From positions 3,709,501-3,773,500 of the forward strand of contig NZ_CP028908.1 in assembly GCF_024181725.1 (NCBI RefSeq): a stretch of 64,000 nucleotides of DNA, given 5' to 3'. The position numbers and the translations under genes are program-made. Below are positions 53,861 through 63,469 of the stretch, piece by piece; position 1 is the stretch's first letter; each line of letters begins with the position of its first letter. Source of the DNA: Bradyrhizobium sp. WD16 (GTDB taxonomy: Bacteria; Pseudomonadota; Alphaproteobacteria; Rhizobiales; Xanthobacteraceae). The notes under the pieces are model-generated. The model made no database searches and was not told where the DNA came from. It worked only from the letters and a program-made list of their open reading frames with translations.

Positions 53861-55189
53861 TTGCATCCGCGTTATCGTGCAACATGCCGCGTTTGCCATT
53901 CGGCAAAGCTTACGCCTGTCATTGATTTGGGCTCGCAGTATCTGCAGGGGTCGTTCGTGAAGGAGGGTACGTTGATGCCGCCGACACGGAAACTCCCAAC
54001 CCAGCTCGTTCGCTGCGACGTGACGCGGAATGAAGATGGCTGTGGGCTTCTCCAGCTCGCGCACACCTTTCCGCCTGAGATTCTTTACGCCAACTATTGG
54101 TATCGCTCCGGAACGAATGCGACGATGCGCGATCATCTTGCGGGGATCGTGAAGAGTGCTCTGTCGTTGATCGATAAGAAGGCGCCTGTGGTTCTGGACG
54201 TCGGGTGCAACGACGGCACGTTGTTGGCCAACTATCCCGCCGGCTCGAAGCGCTTCGGGGTCGATCCCTCCGATATCGCCAATGGAATTGAAGGCGACGT
54301 TACAGTCGTGAACACGACGTTCCCGTCCGAACAGGCCTCTTCAGTTCTTCCCGAGGGGGGATTTGACGTCGTTACCTCAATCGCGATGTTCTACGATCTC
54401 GAGGCGCCGGTCGAGTTTGCATCTGCGGTTCAGAAGCTTCTGAAGCCGGATGGCATTTGGATCTTCGAGATGTCCTACCTGCCGCTTATGCTTCTACAAA
54501 ATTCCTTTGATACCATCTGTCATGAGCACCTCGAGTATTACAGCTTGGCTGTTCTCGAGACCATCGCGGCGAAGGCGGGGCTGCGGATCTTCAAGGTGGA
54601 TCTCAACGACATCAACGGCGGAAGCTTGCGTTGTTACGCTTGCAACGCCTCGGAAGGCCGGTATGGCACGGCGGTGGATAAGAGCTTCATTCATCAGTTG
54701 CGAATTCGGGAGTTCGAACTGGAGCTCGACACGGATAAGCCGTATCTGCAATTTCAAGATCGCATCAACCGCGCACGGGATGAGCTCAATGCGTTAATCT
54801 TCAACATCCGGGCGCGCGGCGAGCGGATCCACATCTACGGCGCCTCGACCAAGGGGAACGTGCTCCTTCAGTGGTACGGCATAAATAGATTGATGGTTGA
54901 TTGCGCGGCCGATCGGAATCCGCAAAAGGTCGGCTCAAGAACTTTGGGCACCGATATACCGATTGTCTCCGAGGAGGAGTCCCGCGCGGCAAAGCCTGAC
55001 TATTATCTGGTTCTCCCATGGCACTTCCGGAAGGAGTTCCTGGAGCGAGAGAGGAAGACGATCGAGGCTGGAACCAAGATGATCTTCCCCCTTCCTGTCG
55101 TGGAAGTTGTTGGTGCTGACAACCTCGATGCCGCCGTCGCAGCGGCGTCCTCCCAGAGTACGTCGATCGAGAGAATCCTCTTCGAGTAG
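53861..55189 (+). CDS. Sugar C-methyltransferase (class I SAM)
   Basis: 442 residues, TTG start at 53861 with GGAG 7 nt upstream. N-terminal zinc cysteines (CRVCHS near 9; RCDVTRNEDGCGLLQL near 51), SAM motif VVLDVGCNDGTLLANY near 110, ICHEHLEYYSLA near 220 and the C-terminal IHIYGASTKGNVLLQ near 326 give the complete Methyltransf_13/23/14 set. It should add a methyl branch to a ketosugar nucleotide. The 198 bp before it show no gene. Eight bp from the following SDR gene. Confidence 0.9.
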   Translation: MHPRYRATCRVCHSAKLTPVIDLGSQYLQGSFVKEGTLMPPTRKLPTQLVRCDVTRNEDGCGLLQLAHTFPPEILYANYWYRSGTNATMRDHLAGIVKSALSLIDKKAPVVLDVGCNDGTLLANYPAGSKRFGVDPSDIANGIEGDVTVVNTTFPSEQASSVLPEGGFDVVTSIAMFYDLEAPVEFASAVQKLLKPDGIWIFEMSYLPLMLLQNSFDTICHEHLEYYSLAVLETIAAKAGLRIFKVDLNDINGGSLRCYACNASEGRYGTAVDKSFIHQLRIREFELELDTDKPYLQFQDRINRARDELNALIFNIRARGERIHIYGASTKGNVLLQWYGINRLMVDCAADRNPQKVGSRTLGTDIPIVSEEESRAAKPDYYLVLPWHFRKEFLERERKTIEAGTKMIFPLPVVEVVGADNLDAAVAAASSQSTSIERILFE

Positions 55190-55197
55190 CCGGTCCA

Positions 55198-56163
55198 ATG
55201 CCGTACTCGCTTGTGTTGGGGACTAATGGTCAGGATGGTAGCTATCTAGCTGACAGTCTCCTGCGACGAGGTCACGTCGTTATAGGAGTTGGACGTCAAG
55301 ATGCTCCATCGTATGACTTTGGCTCGAAGAGGTTTGAGTACATCTCGTTAGATATCGGGTCGGCGAGCGCGCTGACTGATGTCTTGTGCTCCTATCCGCT
55401 GGATTACGTCTTCCATGCTGCCGCAGTACACGGCCCGTCCGGCTTCGAATACGAGAGTGTCTGGCAGAGCGCTTTAGCTGTTAATATTGGGTCGATACAG
55501 ACTGTCCTCGAGCATGCACGTACCAGGGCGCGAGACCTCCGCGTGATGTATGCCGGATCCTGCAAGATCTTCCCAAATCCGCATGTCGGGGTCATCAATG
55601 AGGATACGCCGGCTCGAGGCACGTGCTTGTATAGCATAGGAAAGATGGCCAGCCGCGAATTGCTGTCCTACTATCGGCAGCGCCATGGCGTCTCGACGAC
55701 CAATCTCATCTTGTTCAATCATGAGTCGCCGCGTCGCGATCCCAGCTATCTCTTTCCCCAGTTGGTGAGGGCAATTGCTTCCGCCCTGACGACCGGGGAA
55801 CCCAGTCTGCAGGTGAGGACTCTGAACTTCTCGGTCGATTGGAGCGCCGCCGATGAGATCATGGACATCGTCGCCGATCTCGCCGTGATGTCTGATGTCC
55901 CGGAAGTCGTGTTAGGGTCTGGACAGACGTGGACCGGCAGAGCCGCTGTCGATCATCTGTTTTCAGCTTTTGGGATCGCCGGTGCTGGCTTGGTACAATT
56001 GGAGAGTCCAGATCTCGATTATACGGGTCAGTTCAGGGTCTCGCTTGATCGGCTGGCCAAGGCGATCAATCGTGTTCCGACCAAGACCATCGTGGACATC
56101 GCGACCGATATATTGAACACGAACTATCGTCTCCAGTTGCCGCCGGACGCTTCCCGGGCCTGA
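55198..56163 (+). CDS. GDP-mannose 4,6-dehydratase-family SDR
   Basis: 321 residues. [20 protein letters not shown] at the N-terminus, LYSIGKMASRELL (Tyr/Lys near 145-149) and [20 protein letters not shown] follow Gmd, but the middle SxSE motif is replaced by YAGSCKIFPN and the protein is about 40 residues shorter than Gmd at 16972-18063. It may be a reductase or epimerase of the same branch (for example Rmd/GDP-4-keto-6-deoxymannose reductase). Probably works with the C-methyltransferase just upstream. Confidence 0.78.
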   Translation: MPYSLVLGTNGQDGSYLADSLLRRGHVVIGVGRQDAPSYDFGSKRFEYISLDIGSASALTDVLCSYPLDYVFHAAAVHGPSGFEYESVWQSALAVNIGSIQTVLEHARTRARDLRVMYAGSCKIFPNPHVGVINEDTPARGTCLYSIGKMASRELLSYYRQRHGVSTTNLILFNHESPRRDPSYLFPQLVRAIASALTTGEPSLQVRTLNFSVDWSAADEIMDIVADLAVMSDVPEVVLGSGQTWTGRAAVDHLFSAFGIAGAGLVQLESPDLDYTGQFRVSLDRLAKAINRVPTKTIVDIATDILNTNYRLQLPPDASRA

Positions 56164-56165
56164 CG

Positions 56166-57356
56166 ATGGAGCGGATTCTGCTAGGCCAACTCGGCGCAAA
56201 CGGCGACTGCCTGTACGCGACGATTCTTGCGCGGCAACTCCGGCATGACTACCCTCGTGCTCACATCACTTGGGCCATTTCCAGTCAGTGTGTCGGAGTG
56301 CTTCGGAACAATCCGGATATTGATGACGTCTGGGAGATCGGAATCCCCGACTGGAATGCACACGAAATGGCGTGGCGCTTGTTCGAGCGAGAAGCTTTCA
56401 GGCGCTATCAAAGGGGCGAGTATGATCGAATTTTGCTGTCCCAGATCTGGCCCAGCCATTTCGAGAACTACGACGGAACGGTGAGGCCGAGTATTCTGCG
56501 CAGCTATCCGCGTCCCATTTCCGTGCCCATCGAGAATGTCATATGTCTGGACGACGATGAGCTTGAGAGGGTCGAGCGATTTGCCAAGGATGCCCGGTTA
56601 TCCGAGTTCGGGCATCGCATTCTGTTCGAGTGCTCTTCGAAAAGCGGGCAGTCATTCGTAACTCCCGATATCGCCCAGGCGGTTGCCGAGAAAGTCTACG
56701 ACATTCTTGATGATGCCACGGTCATCTTTTCGACGCACGTTCCGATGCAGATCTCGGACAGCAGATCGAGGTACGCCGGAACGCTTTCGCTCCGCGAAAT
56801 TGCGTACTTGACGCAATACTGTACGCTTTTTGTCGGCTGCGGAAGCGGCGGAAGCGTTGCCGCATCGTCGACGGCGTCAAAGCCGCTTCCGATGGTGCAA
56901 CTGTTGTCGGCATCGACTTCGGTGTTTGCCTCGTTTGCTCACGATTTCGAGTACTTCGGAATAGACGATCGTCCTGTGATCGAGATAACCAACGAAGACC
57001 CTGCTTATATCGCGGACTGCATCGCAACCCTCTGCCGAGAGGGGCCCCCTTCCGCGCGTCATAAGTTCGGGGGCGGCATTCCGCTGACTTTCGGACACTA
57101 CATCTCTCAGATCAGACTCTGTCTTTGCCGTGATCACCGGTATGTCGACGCCGCTCGGTCGCTCATGGTCACGGTGGATCGGTACGGCTGGACGGAAGAA
57201 CTCGTTGCATTCGGCGACAAGGACATTGCCCCCTATCTCCCGCTTGATCCGAGTTGGATCTTTTCTCCAAATCGGCGAACGGGAGATCAGTTTCGAGCGG
57301 CGCTCGCCGACGCTAATCGCGCACTCCAGGGGCGCCGAATCGGCGAGCGGACATGA
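56166..57356 (+). CDS. GT9/heptosyltransferase-like protein
   Basis: 396 residues, 2 bp after the SDR stop. The N-terminus LLGQLGANGDCLYATILARQL followed by YPRAHITWAISSQC and NNPDIDDVWEI has the layout of the heptosyltransferase acceptor domain (Gly-Asp loop, later D-x-D-x-V). The C-terminal domain keeps LFVGCGSGGSVAASSTASKP in place of the usual donor loop. Donor may be heptose or another sugar. The last 80 residues are unlike GT9. Overlaps the permease gene by 4 bp. Confidence 0.6.
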   Translation: MERILLGQLGANGDCLYATILARQLRHDYPRAHITWAISSQCVGVLRNNPDIDDVWEIGIPDWNAHEMAWRLFEREAFRRYQRGEYDRILLSQIWPSHFENYDGTVRPSILRSYPRPISVPIENVICLDDDELERVERFAKDARLSEFGHRILFECSSKSGQSFVTPDIAQAVAEKVYDILDDATVIFSTHVPMQISDSRSRYAGTLSLREIAYLTQYCTLFVGCGSGGSVAASSTASKPLPMVQLLSASTSVFASFAHDFEYFGIDDRPVIEITNEDPAYIADCIATLCREGPPSARHKFGGGIPLTFGHYISQIRLCLCRDHRYVDAARSLMVTVDRYGWTEELVAFGDKDIAPYLPLDPSWIFSPNRRTGDQFRAALADANRALQGRRIGERT

Positions 57357-58159
57357 GTGGCAGAGCCGAATTGGCAACCATCAGCGGATTGATAACGTAC
57401 CGAAGATACATCGTTGCGAATGCGCTCAACGAAGTTCGAACGCGTTACGCGGGAACGAGCTTGGGGATCGCGTGGCATATTATGTACCCCCTGACGATCG
57501 TCTTCGTGCTTGGGGCGGTGCTGTCGGGAGCTTTTCCGACGACTAACTCTCGGCTAGGCGGTGTCGGCGCGAGCCTGAGTATCGCCTGTGGGCTGCTTCC
57601 CTGGCTGGCGCTTTCGGACGCTCTCTCTCGCGGGACGAACTCGCTGGTTGAGCACAGTCTGTATCTTCGAAAATTATCAATTCCTGAAGAAGTCTATATC
57701 GCCAAATCGATTTTGGCATCGAGTATCTATTGTGCGACGTTGCTGCTTTTCCTTTGCGTGTTGGTCGCATTGAGCGGCCATTTCCACCCGATCCAACTGG
57801 CGCTCTTGCCAGTCGTCGCGATACTGCTTTTGATGCTCGCGTTCGGGCTATCGCTCGCGCTCTCGCCGCTCAACGTTCTTATGCGCGATGTCGGGCAAAC
57901 GTTGCCGCTCTTGTTGCAGTTGGGAATGTGGCTATCGCCCGTCCTGTACCCGGCCGAGTTGATGCCGTACGGACTTGCAGCGCTTCAGGCCGTCAATCCG
58001 TTCAGTCCATTTTTGGCTGCGATCCGGTCGCTCATGCTGGACGGAATGGCGCCGGGGATCTGGACGTGGTTTGCGATGATCGGCTGGGCTGCCGGCTCTT
58101 GCATTATCGGGGCCGGCATTCTTCAGAAAGTGCGCGCCGAGTTGCGAGATAATCTCTGA
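57353..58159 (+). CDS. wzm: ABC-2 type polysaccharide exporter, permease (Wzm), system 2
   Basis: 268 residues, six membrane segments. RYIVANALNEVRTRYAGTSLG at the N-terminus and LSLALSPLNVLMRDVGQTLP with LSPVLYPAELMPYGL near the C-terminus are the classic O-antigen permease blocks. It moves undecaprenyl-PP-linked O-antigen to the periplasm. Stop and next start overlap in TGATG (58157-58161), so the exporter genes are coupled. Confidence 0.9.
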   Translation: MSGRAELATISGLITYRRYIVANALNEVRTRYAGTSLGIAWHIMYPLTIVFVLGAVLSGAFPTTNSRLGGVGASLSIACGLLPWLALSDALSRGTNSLVEHSLYLRKLSIPEEVYIAKSILASSIYCATLLLFLCVLVALSGHFHPIQLALLPVVAILLLMLAFGLSLALSPLNVLMRDVGQTLPLLLQLGMWLSPVLYPAELMPYGLAALQAVNPFSPFLAAIRSLMLDGMAPGIWTWFAMIGWAAGSCIIGAGILQKVRAELRDNL

Positions 58160-59445
58160 TGCATGCTCCAGCCATCCAAGCGCAGTCCTTGAGCAAGCGC
58201 TTTCGGATATTTTCCGGGTCGTTCAATCGGATGCTCGGCGCGTTGCTGGGAACTGCGGGGCCATCCGCGACAGAGAATTGGGCGATCAAAGGTCTCGACC
58301 TAACCATTGATCGCGGCGAGGCCGTCGGCATCATCGGGCGTAACGGCTCGGGAAAGTCGACGCTCTTGAAATTGATCGCCGGTGCGCTTGAGCCTTCTGC
58401 TGGCCAGATCAAGGTCGTTGGCAGAGTGCTCGCCTTGTTGGAGCTGGGAACGGGGTTCAATCCCGAACTTACAGGTCGTCAGAACGTGCTTCTCGCAGCC
58501 CAGATGCATGCATTCGAAGAGGATGACATTCGCACAAAGCTTCGGGACATTGAGACGTTTGCAGACTTGTCCGACTATTTCGATCGTCCGGTGAAGACGT
58601 ATTCGTCTGGCATGTTTGTAAGGCTGGCGTTCGCAACCTTCATATTCATGAAGCCCGACATTCTGGTGATCGACGAAGCATTGAGTGTCGGGGACGTCTT
58701 TTTTCAGCAGAAGTGCTTCAATGCGATCATGGAGATGAAAGAGAGGGGTACAACCATCCTTTTTGTCTCCCATGATATGACTGCTGTTCGCAGGCTCTGC
58801 GACAGGGCCATCCTGATTGACCATGGCGTCAAGCTGTTTGATGGGGCTCCGGAGGAGGCGGTGACGCGGTTCTATGCGCTGCGAGGTGATCGCCGCGAGA
58901 GCCCAGACGTTCGAGCCGTTCCGGCCGTGGCCGGGGCTGACGGTGCCAGGGGCGATCTCGCCGGGTCTGGCATCAGGATCGGCGGAGGCGGCGGAAGCAT
59001 CCTGTTCGTGCGATGCCTGGATGACGCAGGCGCAGACATGTTGCACTTCGAAGTAGGCTCGCGGACGACCGTCGAGCTCTTGTTTGAGGCCCACAGCGAC
59101 TTGCAGGAGCCGAATGTCGGAATCGAGATATATGATCGGTTCAACCAGCTGGTCTTCGGGACGAGTTTGAAGAACATGGCTGTCAGGCTGGGGCCGATGA
59201 GATCCGGCGAGCGGTGTTCGGTCCGGATCTATGCGAAGCTGGATCTCATGCCGGGACAGTACGCGCTATCTGCTGCAGTTGCCGACCAGTTCGGAAGCGA
59301 GGATCCCAATGCGGGGACTGTTGTAAGCAGAATTGAAAATATGGGGCCAATCACTGTTCGATCGAGCAGGGAACTGCTGCCATTCTACGGCTTGGCCTGT
59401 CTGCCCTCGTCGTGCGAAGTCGTTGAACTCAAGTCTGTTGTTTAG
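58159..59445 (+). CDS. wzt: ABC polysaccharide exporter ATPase with Wzt-type C-terminal domain, system 2
   Basis: 428 residues. ATPase: GIIGRNGSGKSTLLKLIAGA near residue 54, YSSGMFVRLAFATF near 150, ILVIDEALSVGD near 168. From about residue 275 a beta-rich domain (FVRCLDDAGADMLHFEVGSR ... EPNVGIEIYDRFNQLVFG) matches the Wzt carbohydrate-binding domain that recognises the modified, often methylated, chain end. The presence of this domain and of methyltransferases in the cluster fits terminus-dependent export. Confidence 0.92.
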   Translation: MHAPAIQAQSLSKRFRIFSGSFNRMLGALLGTAGPSATENWAIKGLDLTIDRGEAVGIIGRNGSGKSTLLKLIAGALEPSAGQIKVVGRVLALLELGTGFNPELTGRQNVLLAAQMHAFEEDDIRTKLRDIETFADLSDYFDRPVKTYSSGMFVRLAFATFIFMKPDILVIDEALSVGDVFFQQKCFNAIMEMKERGTTILFVSHDMTAVRRLCDRAILIDHGVKLFDGAPEEAVTRFYALRGDRRESPDVRAVPAVAGADGARGDLAGSGIRIGGGGGSILFVRCLDDAGADMLHFEVGSRTTVELLFEAHSDLQEPNVGIEIYDRFNQLVFGTSLKNMAVRLGPMRSGERCSVRIYAKLDLMPGQYALSAAVADQFGSEDPNAGTVVSRIENMGPITVRSSRELLPFYGLACLPSSCEVVELKSVV

Positions 59446-59460
59446 ATCATGGAGTCGGTA

Positions 59461-60993
59461 ATGGATCTCGACCCCGGCTCCCGTTCCCTCGAGGCGGATG
59501 CGCACGAGGGCGCTGCTTTAAACTGGCGCGTGTCTGGTTGGGGCGCCGCTCGACCGTTCACGGCTCGATTCGAAAATCCAAGCCTGATCGACCAGGCGAT
59601 CGAGATCGCGCGCGGCGAACGCGGCTTGATCGAGGATGCCATCCGCAAAGGACGAATCCCGTTTCCTAGTCGCATGCCGACTGGGCGAGGCGCGGCCATT
59701 TCGAACGTGGAGGGGCCCGTTTTCGCAAAGCCCGCCAGCTTCGGATATGAAAGACATGCCGCGAGCTCGTCTGAAGTGCTCAGTTGGCTCTCCGCTGCGA
59801 AATACAACGTCTGCAATCGAGCACAGCGCCGCGGGTTGGAAGCCGCCCTTGGCGAAGTAGAGCAGCGTGTGCCGTGCGGCATCATTGTGGTGGTCGCAGA
59901 GGGAGGCACTTTTCACGTAACAAGGCAGCTCGTTCGGAAATTCCCGCGAGTTGTTGTTGTCCAGTCGTCTTACGGAGCTGGGTCGGAACCAAAGGCTGCA
60001 TCGCTGCGAAGGCCTGCCGCCGACGGCCTGTTTTCCTGGTTGTGCGCCAACGCAGACCGAGCTTCGAGCGTCGGGGCGTTCGTCCTGGTCGGTGACGGCA
60101 CCTTCGAAATTGATGTCGCCGCGATCCGCGATTTCGCCCAGACGGACATCATACGGGTCAGCCCGATCGGCAAGTCTCCCTTCTGGAGCGCCTCCCGGTT
60201 GGCGAACGGAGCGAACGCTGGCGCTGATGACGCCTCCGCGCTGCCGCGCATTTCGATTGTTACGGTAAGCTACAATCAGGCGGCATATCTGGAGCAGGCC
60301 ATTAACTCCGTCCTGGGCCAAGATTATCCCAACCTCGAGTATGTGATTGTCGATGGTGGTTCGACGGATGGGTCGGTGGAAATCATCAATCGATATCGAG
60401 ATCAACTGCACGCCGTCGTCATAGAGCCGGACAACGGACAGTCTGACGCTCTCAACAAGGGATTTCGATTGACGTCGGGAGAGATTCTGAACTGGTTGTG
60501 CAGTGACGATATGCTGGAGCCCGGAGCGCTGCGCCAATTGGCTCGCAGCTACGTCCGCAATGACATGCCAGACCTGCTTGTCGGAGGTTGTGTTCGGATC
60601 GGCGAGGAGCGTGGCGTCGAGCTCGCCCGCCACCATACATCGATTGTCATGGGGGAAACGGTTCCTATGGAGCCGCTGAACATTCTCCAGTTCATGCGAT
60701 CGTGGCAGTATGGCAACTATTTTTTCCAGCCTGAAGTATTCTTTTCGCGACGAATTTGGGATGCTGCGGGCGCATTCATCAAGCCGCATCTGTTCTACGC
60801 GATGGACTATGATCTTTGGCTGCGTATGGCTCTTGCGGGGGCGCGGGTCCGGCACATCCCTGCTTTTCTGGGCTGCAGCAGAGTCCATTCGGCACAGAAG
60901 ACCCAGTCCGATCAGGTTTATCTCTACCAAATTGCTCAGATAATGGATGAATACGAAGAGCTCTTCGTGCGCTTGAAGGGCTCGATCGCTTGA
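59461..60993 (+). CDS. GT2 glycosyltransferase with unknown N-terminal domain
   Basis: 510 residues; ATG at 59461 has GGAG 8 nt upstream (an ATG at 59449 is also in frame). Residues from about 260 form a GT2 GT-A domain: ISIVTVSYNQAAYLEQAINS, VIVDGGSTDGSVEII and LNWLCSDDMLEPG (DxD-like). The N-terminal 255 residues have alternating strands and helices (IIVVVAEGGTFHVTRQLVRK, FVLVGDGTFEID) and could be a Rossmann or nucleotide-diphospho-sugar-like domain, but I do not recognise it. 15 bp after wzt; probably extends the exported chain. Confidence 0.8.
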   Translation: MDLDPGSRSLEADAHEGAALNWRVSGWGAARPFTARFENPSLIDQAIEIARGERGLIEDAIRKGRIPFPSRMPTGRGAAISNVEGPVFAKPASFGYERHAASSSEVLSWLSAAKYNVCNRAQRRGLEAALGEVEQRVPCGIIVVVAEGGTFHVTRQLVRKFPRVVVVQSSYGAGSEPKAASLRRPAADGLFSWLCANADRASSVGAFVLVGDGTFEIDVAAIRDFAQTDIIRVSPIGKSPFWSASRLANGANAGADDASALPRISIVTVSYNQAAYLEQAINSVLGQDYPNLEYVIVDGGSTDGSVEIINRYRDQLHAVVIEPDNGQSDALNKGFRLTSGEILNWLCSDDMLEPGALRQLARSYVRNDMPDLLVGGCVRIGEERGVELARHHTSIVMGETVPMEPLNILQFMRSWQYGNYFFQPEVFFSRRIWDAAGAFIKPHLFYAMDYDLWLRMALAGARVRHIPAFLGCSRVHSAQKTQSDQVYLYQIAQIMDEYEELFVRLKGSIA

Positions 60994-61006
60994 GAAAGGG
61001 ACGGCG

Positions 61007-62002
61007 GTGTCGTTGAGAAGTCGAGTTGGAAATTTCTTTCGGACATTCGAAGGCTCTTTGGCGGAAACTGTCGCCCATGGGCGAATGTCCGGCGCTCTGC
61101 TGAAGGATTTCTCCGAGCGCTTGTTGTTGCTTCAGGGGCGATCGCTGGCCCGAGCCGGCGAGCAGTCGTCCCGGATTCGGGATCTCAGCGACGTGGAGTT
61201 TCGCGTCTTTTCCCAGTGGGGAGAAGACGGCATCATTGATTGGCTCGTCGGCAAGATCGAGCTTCCCAACCACCGCTTCATCGAGTTTGGCGTCGAGAAT
61301 TTCGCGGAAGCAAACTGCCGGTTTCTGCTCCAGAACAGGAATTGGCGCGGGCTGGTTTTCGACGGAAGCGAAAGCAATATGCGCGCGCTCAGGAATGAGC
61401 GGTTATTCTGGATGCACGACCTGACCGCGCAGGCCAGGTTCATAACGGCCGAAAACATCAATTCGTTGATCAAAGACGCCGGCTTCGCAGGCCCGCTTGG
61501 AATATTGTCGATCGATATTGACGGAAATGATTACTGGGTCTGGAAGAGCATCGATTGCGTAGATCCGGCAATCCTCATCTGCGAGTACAACCCGATCCTC
61601 GGTGACACGCTTCCCATCGTGGTGCCCTATGCGCCCGATTTCCAAAGGTTAAAGGCGCATCATAGCGGCCTTTATTTCGGCGCGTCGATCGAAGCGTTGA
61701 AACGCCTTGCTGCGCAAAAGGGCTATACGTTCGTTGGAACGAACAGCAACGGCATCAATGCATTCTTCGTCAGGAACGACCTCGCCGAGCCGGTGGTCGC
61801 GTCGCTAGGCCGGATAAGAGCGTTTCCGTCCCGGCACCGGGACAGCAGGGACCTGAATGGGGAATTGACCTTCGTCGGCGGGACGGACCGACTGAAGTTG
61901 ATAGCTGATCGGCCCGCTCTGAATGTCGAGACGGGGCAGACGCTGTTACTCGGCGAAGCCCCCCCGCTGTATTCAGAAGACTGGCTGTCGGGAATGCGAT
62001 GA
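61007..62002 (+). CDS. FkbM-like/uncharacterised protein of polysaccharide clusters
   Basis: 331 residues, GTG start at 61007 with GAAAGGGA upstream. FSQWGEDGIIDWLV (near 70), FIEFGVENFAEANCRFLLQN (near 90) and LSIDIDGNDYWVWKSI (near 168) match a methyltransferase-like family often annotated with FkbM: the first resembles the FSQxGED/QDG lead-in, the second motif I, the third the IDIDGND acidic block. Reaction unknown; likely an O-methyltransferase on the chain end. 13 bp after the GT2 gene. Confidence 0.65.
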   Translation: MSLRSRVGNFFRTFEGSLAETVAHGRMSGALLKDFSERLLLLQGRSLARAGEQSSRIRDLSDVEFRVFSQWGEDGIIDWLVGKIELPNHRFIEFGVENFAEANCRFLLQNRNWRGLVFDGSESNMRALRNERLFWMHDLTAQARFITAENINSLIKDAGFAGPLGILSIDIDGNDYWVWKSIDCVDPAILICEYNPILGDTLPIVVPYAPDFQRLKAHHSGLYFGASIEALKRLAAQKGYTFVGTNSNGINAFFVRNDLAEPVVASLGRIRAFPSRHRDSRDLNGELTFVGGTDRLKLIADRPALNVETGQTLLLGEAPPLYSEDWLSGMR

Positions 62003-62026
62003 ATAATTCTCCGGAGTGCATGCCCA

Positions 62027-63445
62027 GTGCCCGTCGCTAAAGTTCGCGAATTGCTGTCGCTCGCGGCCTCAATCGGCGCGCAGCGACTGAAGCGTCACGA
62101 CGTCGAGATCGCCGGATTGAAAGTGGCAGTTTCATCCCTGCTCCGTGAACGGGGCAAGGAGAGCTCGGGCGCGCAGACCGATCAAGCGCTTCTCGCCGCT
62201 CTGTTCGATGCGGGCTTGCACGCTGTCCAGGTCGAGCGGTTGTCGGAGCTGTATGAATCCATGGCTCTTCGTATTGCGAACCTGGAAATGGCGCAGGCAT
62301 CATCGCAAGGCGAAGCGTCGGAGGAGAAACGAGGAAGCGTTGAAATGGGGCGGAGACAAGGTGCATCGGAGCATAACGACGACATCGTGGTGCATTTCGA
62401 GCGGATTCTCGCTGGCGAACGATGGAAACCATTTGGCAAACATGAAGCCTTGCGAGACTACTTCAACCATATCGTGAAGCAATATCGATTGGTGGTCGAA
62501 GAGCGCGACGGTCTGCTCAATTTGCGAGATCAGTTCATTCGAGAGCGGCAGGATCTGACCCGAGGTGAGCAAGATACCGGAGCCAGACCTTCGACCCACA
62601 GCGATTTTCCGGCTGAACTGCTCGACCGTGAGGGGCCCTGTTCGGTAACGATCGTCGATGTCGGAGCGCAAAACCTCGAATCCGAGGATCACATCTATTC
62701 GCCGTTAGTTCGTGCGAACAGGGCTCGTGTCGTCGGATTTGAGCCGCTCGAGGCCGAGGCTGCCAATCGAGCGTCCTCCGACCCGAGCATACTGATGCTC
62801 AACCATTTCATCGGCGATGGCAGCGACCGAACATTTCGGGTTGGCAAGTTCAGTCCGACATCATCGCTGCTGGAGCCCAATCAGTCGTTTTTGGCTCAAT
62901 TCGTCGCGCTGCCGGAGATGTGCCAGATCGTTTCCGAAGAGGTGGTCTCGACGACGCGGTTGGACGATGTGCCGGAGGTGCGGGACTGCGACTTTCTCAA
63001 GATCGACGTGCAGGGCGGCGAGCTGGACGTGTTGCGCGGGGCGTCCACAGTCCTTGAACGGGCCGTTGTCGTTCATAGCGAAGTTGAGTTCTGCCCGGTG
63101 TACAAAAATCAGCCCTTGTTCTCGGACGTCGACTTGTTTCTCCGGGCGAGGGGGTTTGAACTCATCGAGCTGATGAAGCGAGGGTACGCGAGCTATCAGG
63201 ACCTGCCGCGGCCGCTCACAAGCTCTCGGCTGATGTGGGCTGATGCGGTTTATTTCATGTCCCCCGATGCGCTTTCCGCCGTCAGCCCCCAAAAGCTCCT
63301 CAAGGCGGCCTATATCGCGCACGAGAACTATGGAATGTACGATCTGGCGGCGCGCTATTTGCGAAGCTATGATGAATGCACGGGGGCTGATACCAAGGGC
63401 GTGTATGGTGCGCGACTGTGTGCGCCAACGTCTCGAAAAGCTTAA
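62027..63445 (+). CDS. FkbM family methyltransferase with N-terminal coiled region
   Basis: 472 residues; GTG start at 62027. The first 190 residues are helical with heptad-like stretches. The FkbM domain starts near 205: VTIVDVGAQNLESED (motif I), VVGFEPLEAEAAN, then TTRLDDVPEVRDCDFLKIDVQGGELDVL (the DFLKIDVQG block, near 320). FkbM enzymes O-methylate sugars or polyketides. With wzt and the previous gene it suggests chain-end methylation before export (inference). Confidence 0.82.
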   Translation: MPVAKVRELLSLAASIGAQRLKRHDVEIAGLKVAVSSLLRERGKESSGAQTDQALLAALFDAGLHAVQVERLSELYESMALRIANLEMAQASSQGEASEEKRGSVEMGRRQGASEHNDDIVVHFERILAGERWKPFGKHEALRDYFNHIVKQYRLVVEERDGLLNLRDQFIRERQDLTRGEQDTGARPSTHSDFPAELLDREGPCSVTIVDVGAQNLESEDHIYSPLVRANRARVVGFEPLEAEAANRASSDPSILMLNHFIGDGSDRTFRVGKFSPTSSLLEPNQSFLAQFVALPEMCQIVSEEVVSTTRLDDVPEVRDCDFLKIDVQGGELDVLRGASTVLERAVVVHSEVEFCPVYKNQPLFSDVDLFLRARGFELIELMKRGYASYQDLPRPLTSSRLMWADAVYFMSPDALSAVSPQKLLKAAYIAHENYGMYDLAARYLRSYDECTGADTKGVYGARLCAPTSRKA

Positions 63446-63469
63446 ACTGACGAGGTGAAAGTCAAACCC

